The position numbers were made by a program, and so were the translations under genes. From Blattabacterium cuenoti (GTDB lineage: Bacteria; Bacteroidota; Bacteroidia; Flavobacteriales; Blattabacteriaceae), in NCBI RefSeq assembly GCF_014252055.1, contig NZ_CP059208.1, positions 124,001-188,000 on the forward strand: DNA of 64,000 nucleotides, written 5' to 3'. Shown one piece after another: positions 58,978 through 64,000 of this stretch. Within the stretch, counting starts at the first letter, position 1; every line of letters begins with the position of its first letter. Below the pieces are notes generated by a model. It saw only the letters and a program-made list of their open reading frames with translations. It did no database searches and was not told where the DNA came from.

Positions 58978-59553
58978 TTATAACTTTTTAGGTGCTAATA
59001 TCATGTACATTCTTTTACCCTCCATTACAGGCATTTGTTCTACTTTTCCATATTCTCCAATTTCTTCTGCAAACTTTAACAATTTCATTTTTCCTTGATC
59101 TTTGTATACTATAGAACGTCCTTTAAAAAAAACAAATACTTTTACTTTATCTCCACGCATTAAAAATTTTTCAGCACTTTTTATTTTTACTTTTCCATCA
59201 TGATCTCCTATTTGTGGTCCGAATCTAATTTCCTTGGTATTTATTTTAATTTGTTTAGCTTTAAATTGTTTTTTTCTTTTTTTCTGCTCATACAAAAATT
59301 TTTTGTAATCAAGTATCTTACACACAGGTGGAGATAATTTAGGATTTATTTCAATCAAATCTAATCCTCTATCTTTAGAAAATTGAACAGCTTTTTCTAT
59401 AGGATAAATTCCATTTTCTATAATAGAATCACCTACTAAACGAACTTTGTTTGATGTGATATTATTATTTATGCGATATCTTTCTTTTTTTTCTTGTAAT
59501 GGTCGGGATATTCTTTTTTTTCTTTTCCCTCTTGGAAATTTTTTTTTTATAAT
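58978..59553 (-). CDS. infC: Translation initiation factor IF-3, probable AUU start
   Basis: IF-3 checks start-codon choice and keeps the 30S subunit apart from 50S. The reading frame is open from an in-frame stop at 59566, and the conserved N-domain ([16 protein letters not shown], then [28 protein letters not shown]) is intact, followed by the C-domain ([24 protein letters not shown]). No ATG, GTG or TTG occurs before the TTG at 59358, which lies inside the conserved domain. The best start is AUU at 59553-59551, giving 191 residues, a normal length. AUU is the autoregulated start of E. coli infC. It overlaps the thrS stop by 7 bp. Confidence 0.88.
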   Translation of the reverse strand: MIKKKFPRGKRKKRISRPLQEKKERYRINNNITSNKVRLVGDSIIENGIYPIEKAVQFSKDRGLDLIEINPKLSPPVCKILDYKKFLYEQKKRKKQFKAKQIKINTKEIRFGPQIGDHDGKVKIKSAEKFLMRGDKVKVFVFFKGRSIVYKDQGKMKLLKFAEEIGEYGKVEQMPVMEGKRMYMILAPKKL

Positions 59554-60809
59554 AGCTTTAAAGTTTTAATATTTATTTCATTAAAAATTTTATCTACTCC
59601 ATGAGCAATAGAAAATATCCCAAGATCTCCAATTCCATGACGTCGTATTGAAATCAATTCATTTTTTTTTTCTTTTTCTCCTAATATTACCATATAAGGA
59701 ATTTTATTGTCCTCAGCGTCTCTAATTTTTTTGGAAATATTTTCATTTCTACTATCAGTAGATACACGAATATCGTATTTTAGCATCAAATTTAAAATTT
59801 TTTTTGCATAAATTATATATTTATCACTTATAGGAAGTATAATAACTTGTAATGGAACTAACCATAAAGGAAAGTTACCTTTTGTATGTTCTATCATAAT
59901 AGCTATAAGACGTTCTAAAGAACCAAAAGGAGCTCTATGTATCATTACTGGACGATGTTTTTTATTATTCTTTCCTTTGTAAAATAAATCAAACCTTTCA
60001 GGTAAATTATAATCGACTTGAATTGTCCCAAGTTGCCATTTTCTTCCTAAAGAATCTTTAATAAGAAAATCTAATTTTGGACCATAAAATGCAGCTTCTC
60101 CATAATTTATGGACGCATTTATTTTTTCTTGTTCTACTGCTTTTAATATAGCATATTCAGCATTTTTCCAATTTATTTCGGATCCTATATAATTTTCTTT
60201 TTTTTTTGGGTCTCTTAAAGAAATTCTTACTGTGTAATCTAAAAAACCTAAATAACGAAATACATAAAAAACTAGATTTATTACTTTCTTAAATTCTTCC
60301 AATAATTGATCATATGTACAAAAAATATGCGCATCATCTTGAGTAAAAGATCTAACTCTTGTTAATCCATGAAGTTCTCCACTCTGTTCGTAACGGTAAA
60401 CTGTTCCAAATTCAGCAAAACGTACAGGTAAATCTCTATATGACCACTCTTGAGAACGATAAATTTCACAATGATGAGGACAATTCATAGGTTTTAAAAT
60501 AAATTCTTCCCCTTTTCTAGGGGTTCTAATAGTTTTAAAACTATCTTTTCCATATTTATCCCAATGTCCACTTTTTATATATAACTTTTTGTGTCCAATA
60601 TGTGGTGTTATAACCGTCTCATATCCTGATTTTTCTTGAATATTTGTTAAAAATTCTTCTAATTTTTTTCTAAAAAAAACCCCCTTTGGTAACCATAATG
60701 GTAATCCACTTCCAACTCTATCAGAAAAAACAAAAAATTTCAATTTTTTACCTATTTTTCTATGATCGTGATTTTCATTTTCTTTTAAAAAATGAACTGA
60801 TTTATCCAT
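59547..60809 (-). CDS. thrS: Threonyl-tRNA synthetase lacking TGS and editing domains
   Basis: ThrS charges tRNA-Thr. From the ATG at 60809 the protein is 420 residues, compared with about 640 in most bacteria. It starts at the catalytic domain (HDHRKIGKKLKFF, 14-26) and keeps the class II core, all three zinc ligands (Cys110 in MNCPHH, His161 in DDAHIF, His291 in MIHRAPFG, each 220-224 below the E. coli number) and the anticodon domain. The N-terminal TGS and SAD editing regions are absent; the sequence upstream is glpF, whose stop overlaps the start (TAATG). Mischarged Ser-tRNA-Thr could not be cleared by this protein. A longer frame to 60896 reads only out-of-frame glpF. Confidence 0.93.
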   Translation of the reverse strand: MDKSVHFLKENENHDHRKIGKKLKFFVFSDRVGSGLPLWLPKGVFFRKKLEEFLTNIQEKSGYETVITPHIGHKKLYIKSGHWDKYGKDSFKTIRTPRKGEEFILKPMNCPHHCEIYRSQEWSYRDLPVRFAEFGTVYRYEQSGELHGLTRVRSFTQDDAHIFCTYDQLLEEFKKVINLVFYVFRYLGFLDYTVRISLRDPKKKENYIGSEINWKNAEYAILKAVEQEKINASINYGEAAFYGPKLDFLIKDSLGRKWQLGTIQVDYNLPERFDLFYKGKNNKKHRPVMIHRAPFGSLERLIAIMIEHTKGNFPLWLVPLQVIILPISDKYIIYAKKILNLMLKYDIRVSTDSRNENISKKIRDAEDNKIPYMVILGEKEKKNELISIRRHGIGDLGIFSIAHGVDKIFNEINIKTLKLL

Positions 60810-61570
60810 TACAAAATTTTTATAACTAAATATAAATATGCAGCCATTATACACCCAATAATAGGACCAAATATTGGAATAAATGCGTAATTCCAATCAC
60901 TTTTCCCCTTACCAGTAATTGGAATTATAGAATATATTATTCTTGGCCCTAAATCACGTGCAGGATTTATGGCAGCTCCTGTTGCACCTCCTAAAGATAA
61001 AATAATTCCTAATACTAATAAAGAAGATGGAACTGCACCTAAAGATCCTAATCCTAGGATACATTTTTCTCCTTTAAAAAAAAGGACTCCCTCTGTTGTT
61101 AGAGATAAACAAATAAATATAAAAATAAAAGTAGCTAAAACTTCACTCAAAAAATTATAAAATAAATTTCTTATAGAAGGAACAGTAGAAAAAATTGCTA
61201 GTAATTTATTTTCTTCATTTTTAGTATTATTAAAATGATCTTTATATAAAACCCATACTAATAAAGATCCCAACATAGATCCAATTAATTGAGAAATAAT
61301 ATAAAAAGGAACAAGATTCCATTCAAATTTTCCTACTATAGCAAATCCTATCGTAACACATGGATTTAAATGAGCTCCACTATACGGTGATGATACAATA
61401 ATTCCCATAAAAACAGCTAAAGCCCATCCTATAGCAATTATAAGCCATCCTATATTACTATTATTATTTATAGATCCTTTAGTTTTTTTTAATAGAACAT
61501 TTGCTACTACTCCATTTCCTAAAAATACTAAAATTGTCGTTCCTATAATTTCTGCAGATATTCCTGTCAT
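60809..61570 (-). CDS. glpF: Glycerol uptake facilitator (aquaglyceroporin)
   Basis: GlpF is an inner-membrane channel for glycerol. The 253 residues have six membrane helices and the two pore half-helices. The first reads SGAHLNPC (Asn69-Pro-Cys71), where the usual motif is NPA; the second is normal, INPARDLGPR (Asn202, selectivity Arg205). It is preceded by glpK (18 bp) and followed by thrS with a 1-bp overlap. Together with glpK and glpD it lets the cell use host glycerol. Confidence 0.94.
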   Translation of the reverse strand: MTGISAEIIGTTILVFLGNGVVANVLLKKTKGSINNNSNIGWLIIAIGWALAVFMGIIVSSPYSGAHLNPCVTIGFAIVGKFEWNLVPFYIISQLIGSMLGSLLVWVLYKDHFNNTKNEENKLLAIFSTVPSIRNLFYNFLSEVLATFIFIFICLSLTTEGVLFFKGEKCILGLGSLGAVPSSLLVLGIILSLGGATGAAINPARDLGPRIIYSIIPITGKGKSDWNYAFIPIFGPIIGCIMAAYLYLVIKIL

Positions 61571-61588
61571 TTTATTTTTTTTATTTTT

Positions 61589-63079
61589 TTATTTATTAGA
61601 CCAAGAACGAGTAGTTTTTATAGCTCTTTTCCATCCTTGAATCATTTCTAAACGACTAGACATTCCTTTTGGTTCAAAAATTTGTTCTAATCGCCATTTA
61701 TCTTGAATTTCTTCTAAACTAGTCCAATAATTTACTGCTAATCCAGCTAGATAAGCTGCTCCTGCTGCTGTTAATTCTGAAATTTTTGATTTTACAACTT
61801 TAACATTTAATATATCAGATTGAAATTGCATTAGTAACTTATTTACAGTAGCACCTCCATCTACACGAAGTTCTTTTATAGAAATCCCAGAATCTGCTTC
61901 CATTGCTTTTAAGACATCCATATTTTGAAAAGCAATGCTTTCTAACGCTGCACGTACAAAATGAGCAGAAGAAGTTCCTCTTGTGATTCCAACAATAGTT
62001 CCTCTTGCTTTTTGATCCCAATAAGGAGCTCCTAATCCGGAGAATGCTGGAACCATATATAATCCTTCTGTATTTTCTACTGATGAAGCTAAAATTTCAG
62101 CTTCATTTGAAGATAATATAAGACCTAATCCGTCCCTAAGCCATTGTACAACAGCTCCTGCAATAAAAACACTTCCTTCTAAAGCGTATTGAACTTTATT
62201 TTTTATTTTCCAAGCAATTGTAGTTATTAAATTATTTTGAGAAAATACTGGATTTTCCCCAACATTCATTAACATAAAACATCCTGTTCCATAAGTATTT
62301 TTTACCATCCCAATTTTAGTACACATTTGACCAAAAAGGGCAGCTTGTTGATCTCCTGCAATACCAGATATTGGAATTTTATGAGATAAAATATTACCCG
62401 TTGTGTAACCGAATATTTCACTTGACGATTTTACTTCTGGAAGCATTGTTTTTGGAATATCAAATAAATCAATTAATTCTTGGTCCCAATTAAGGGTATG
62501 AATATTAAAAAGCATAGTACGAGATGCATTAGTAACATCTGTTACATGAATTTCCTTTCCAGTCAAATTCCATATTAGCCAAGAATCTATCGTTCCAAAA
62601 GCTAAAGATCCAGAAAAAGCTTTTTTCTTTGCTCCTGGAACGTTATCTAATATCCACTTAATTTTTGTAGCAGAAAAATAAGGATCTATGATTAATCCAG
62701 TTTTTTTTCTAATCATTTCAGTTAAACCTTCTCCTTTTATTCGATCGCAGTATTTTGATGTTCGTCGATCTTGCCATACTATGGCATTAAAAATTGGTTC
62801 TCCTGTTTTTTTATCCCATACTACAGTAGTTTCTCTCTGATTGGTAATTCCTATTGATTCAATATTTTCTCCTTCTAAATTTGCTTTTAATATAGCCTCT
62901 AATGCAACTGATGCTTGCGTAGACCATATCTCTTCTGCATTATGTTCTACCCATCCAGGATAAGGATAAATTTGTGTAAATTCTCTTTGAGCTACGGATA
63001 TAATATCCCCACTCCTATCAAAAATAATAGCTCTAGAACTAGTAGTTCCTTGATCTAATGATAGTACATACTTTTTCAT
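61589..63079 (-). CDS. glpK: Glycerol kinase
   Basis: GlpK phosphorylates glycerol that enters through GlpF, trapping it as glycerol-3-phosphate. The 496 residues belong to the FGGY kinase family, starting with [18 protein letters not shown]. The glycerol site has [10 protein letters not shown] and ATP-site segments [13 protein letters not shown] and GTGCFML; the late signature [13 protein letters not shown] is also present. Length matches E. coli GlpK closely. It lies between glpD (44 bp) and glpF (18 bp). Confidence 0.97.
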   Translation of the reverse strand: MKKYVLSLDQGTTSSRAIIFDRSGDIISVAQREFTQIYPYPGWVEHNAEEIWSTQASVALEAILKANLEGENIESIGITNQRETTVVWDKKTGEPIFNAIVWQDRRTSKYCDRIKGEGLTEMIRKKTGLIIDPYFSATKIKWILDNVPGAKKKAFSGSLAFGTIDSWLIWNLTGKEIHVTDVTNASRTMLFNIHTLNWDQELIDLFDIPKTMLPEVKSSSEIFGYTTGNILSHKIPISGIAGDQQAALFGQMCTKIGMVKNTYGTGCFMLMNVGENPVFSQNNLITTIAWKIKNKVQYALEGSVFIAGAVVQWLRDGLGLILSSNEAEILASSVENTEGLYMVPAFSGLGAPYWDQKARGTIVGITRGTSSAHFVRAALESIAFQNMDVLKAMEADSGISIKELRVDGGATVNKLLMQFQSDILNVKVVKSKISELTAAGAAYLAGLAVNYWTSLEEIQDKWRLEQIFEPKGMSSRLEMIQGWKRAIKTTRSWSNK

Positions 63080-63123
63080 ATGATGATAATAAATAAAGGT
63101 ATTACGACATTTTTTTATCTAAT

Positions 63124-64000
63124 CTAAGTCTGTGGATAATGATATTGCATAGCTAATTCTTTGAAAGAAGTTATTTGTGATTTCTCCCATTTTTCATCTC
63201 TAGATAGTTCCTTCGCCATTAATTTTGCTATTTTTGGTGCTATCTCTACTGCTTTTTTAGCGTTTAAAAATAAAAGACGAAATCTTCTTGCTAAAACATC
63301 TTCAATAGTTCTAGCCATTTCATTACGAACCATCCATATAACTTCAGCCTTAGTCGAATAATAAGAACAATTGGATATTAACGGTTCTCCTAATAGAGGA
63401 TTTTCTTCAATTAATTTTCTAATATAATATTCATCTTCTCCATATTTTTTCCAACGGAAATTTTTATTTTCATATGAAGAATAAGATCCATAAATCTTAA
63501 GATTTTTTGTTATAGATGGCATTTTATTAAATTTTCCTATTTCAATAGCTTTGTTTACCGTTTCTTCCGCCATTTTTCTATATGTTGTCCATTTTCCACC
63601 TATAATACTTATCAGCCCAGAAGCACTAATCATAAGTTTATGAGACCTTGAAATATCTTTGGTTTTAGTTATAGAAGATGAATTTTTAGGTAAAACAAGA
63701 GGTCTTAATCCAGAAAAAACGCTCAGTATATCACTTTTTTTTGGATTAAAAATAAAATATTTTTTGAAGTTTTGTAAAATAAAATCTATTTCTTCTTCTA
63801 AAGGTTTTGGCTCTAGGACACTTTTTTCTAAACAAGTATCTGTTGTTCCAACTAAAACATGATCATACCATGGAACGCAAAACAAAACTCTACCATCAGT
63901 AGTTTTTGGAATCACTATAGCATCTGAACTACTAAAAAACGATTTATTTAATATAATATGTGTCCCTTGGCTTGGTTTTATTAATGTTGGCCAAGTAGAG
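63124..64000 (-). CDS. glpD: Glycerol-3-phosphate dehydrogenase, FAD-dependent, C-terminal part
   Basis: GlpD oxidises glycerol-3-phosphate to dihydroxyacetone phosphate, passing electrons to the quinone pool. The gene is cut by the window edge; the frame is open to base 64000 and shows the family segments KPSQGTHIIL, LFCVPWYDHVLVGTTDT, FSGLRPLV, SASGLISIIGGKWTTYRKMAEE and the C-terminal helical domain with EMARTIEDVLARR. The N-terminal FAD-binding GxGxxG lies outside the window. The product links glycerol use to FbaA and Fbp. Confidence 0.95.
   Translation of the reverse strand, partial: STWPTLIKPSQGTHIILNKSFFSSSDAIVIPKTTDGRVLFCVPWYDHVLVGTTDTCLEKSVLEPKPLEEEIDFILQNFKKYFIFNPKKSDILSVFSGLRPLVLPKNSSSITKTKDISRSHKLMISASGLISIIGGKWTTYRKMAEETVNKAIEIGKFNKMPSITKNLKIYGSYSSYENKNFRWKKYGEDEYYIRKLIEENPLLGEPLISNCSYYSTKAEVIWMVRNEMARTIEDVLARRFRLLFLNAKKAVEIAPKIAKLMAKELSRDEKWEKSQITSFKELAMQYHYPQT

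Noticed and set aside
60810-60896. Upstream extension of thrS by 29 codons
   Set aside because: These codons read the end of glpF in another frame, and the resulting residues have no similarity to the TGS or editing domain; the ATG at 60809 fits the catalytic domain start.

Overview
This window looks like a piece of a small, strongly A+T-rich genome of a Flavobacteriales (Bacteroidota) insect endosymbiont. The best fit is Blattabacterium, the cockroach fat-body symbiont. That is an inference from four things: the flavobacterial character of nearly every protein, the extreme A+T bias with long poly(A) tracts inside genes, the very tight gene packing, and a fused urease gamma/beta gene beside complete threonine and purine pathways. 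No insertion sequence, prophage, CRISPR array or integrase was seen. Almost every gene is a recognisable housekeeping or biosynthetic gene, and I did not find an undescribed multi-gene system.

Layout. Bases 1-10,000 hold the end of prfA, rpmF-accB-accC (fatty acid synthesis), proS, a divergent pyrD / pyrE-pyrF fusion pair (last steps to UMP), marC, a frameshifted rnpA, fbp, plsC and rnhA. Bases 10,000-22,300 hold a SPOUT methyltransferase, a dCMP deaminase, tRNA-Leu(CAA), ureC-ureAB, the thrA-thrB-thrC operon, thyA, prs-rplY-tadA and a DedA protein. Bases 22,300-30,200 hold a small membrane ORF, aroB, gyrA, a tail-specific protease, surE and ruvB. Bases 30,200-45,400 are one co-directional purine block, purA-B-L-E-C-F-M-N-H-D-guaA. 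Bases 45,400-64,000 hold accD-fbaA, a RecB-like helicase without its nuclease domain, lipA, a Nif3-like protein with a coiled-coil partner, a redoxin, nrnA-cca-tsaC-dapD, ruvX-def, and the minus-strand run glpD-glpK-glpF-thrS-infC-rpmI-rplT.

The genes fit together metabolically. PRPP from Prs feeds PurF and the PyrE half of the PyrEF fusion. Urease would release ammonia that glutamine-dependent enzymes (PurF, PurL, GuaA) could use once it is assimilated elsewhere. Glycerol enters through GlpF/GlpK/GlpD, and Fbp with FbaA allow gluconeogenesis. AccB/C/D supply malonyl-CoA, PlsC makes phospholipid precursors, and DapD with ThrA feed the lysine/peptidoglycan and threonine branches.

The most notable observations are these. 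(1) rnpA is split by a one-base excess in a 10-A run. (2) pyrD is a class 1A (fumarate-type) enzyme, next to a UMP synthase resembling the eukaryotic OPRT-OMPDC fusion. (3) thrS lacks the whole TGS and editing region, and its start codon overlaps the glpF stop. (4) infC has no ATG/GTG/TTG start in its conserved N-domain and probably starts at AUU inside the thrS stop. (5) All twelve convergent junctions overlap or are at most 8 bp apart. (6) A Bacteroidota -7 box (TAnnTTTG) recurs 20-40 bp upstream of eight genes.
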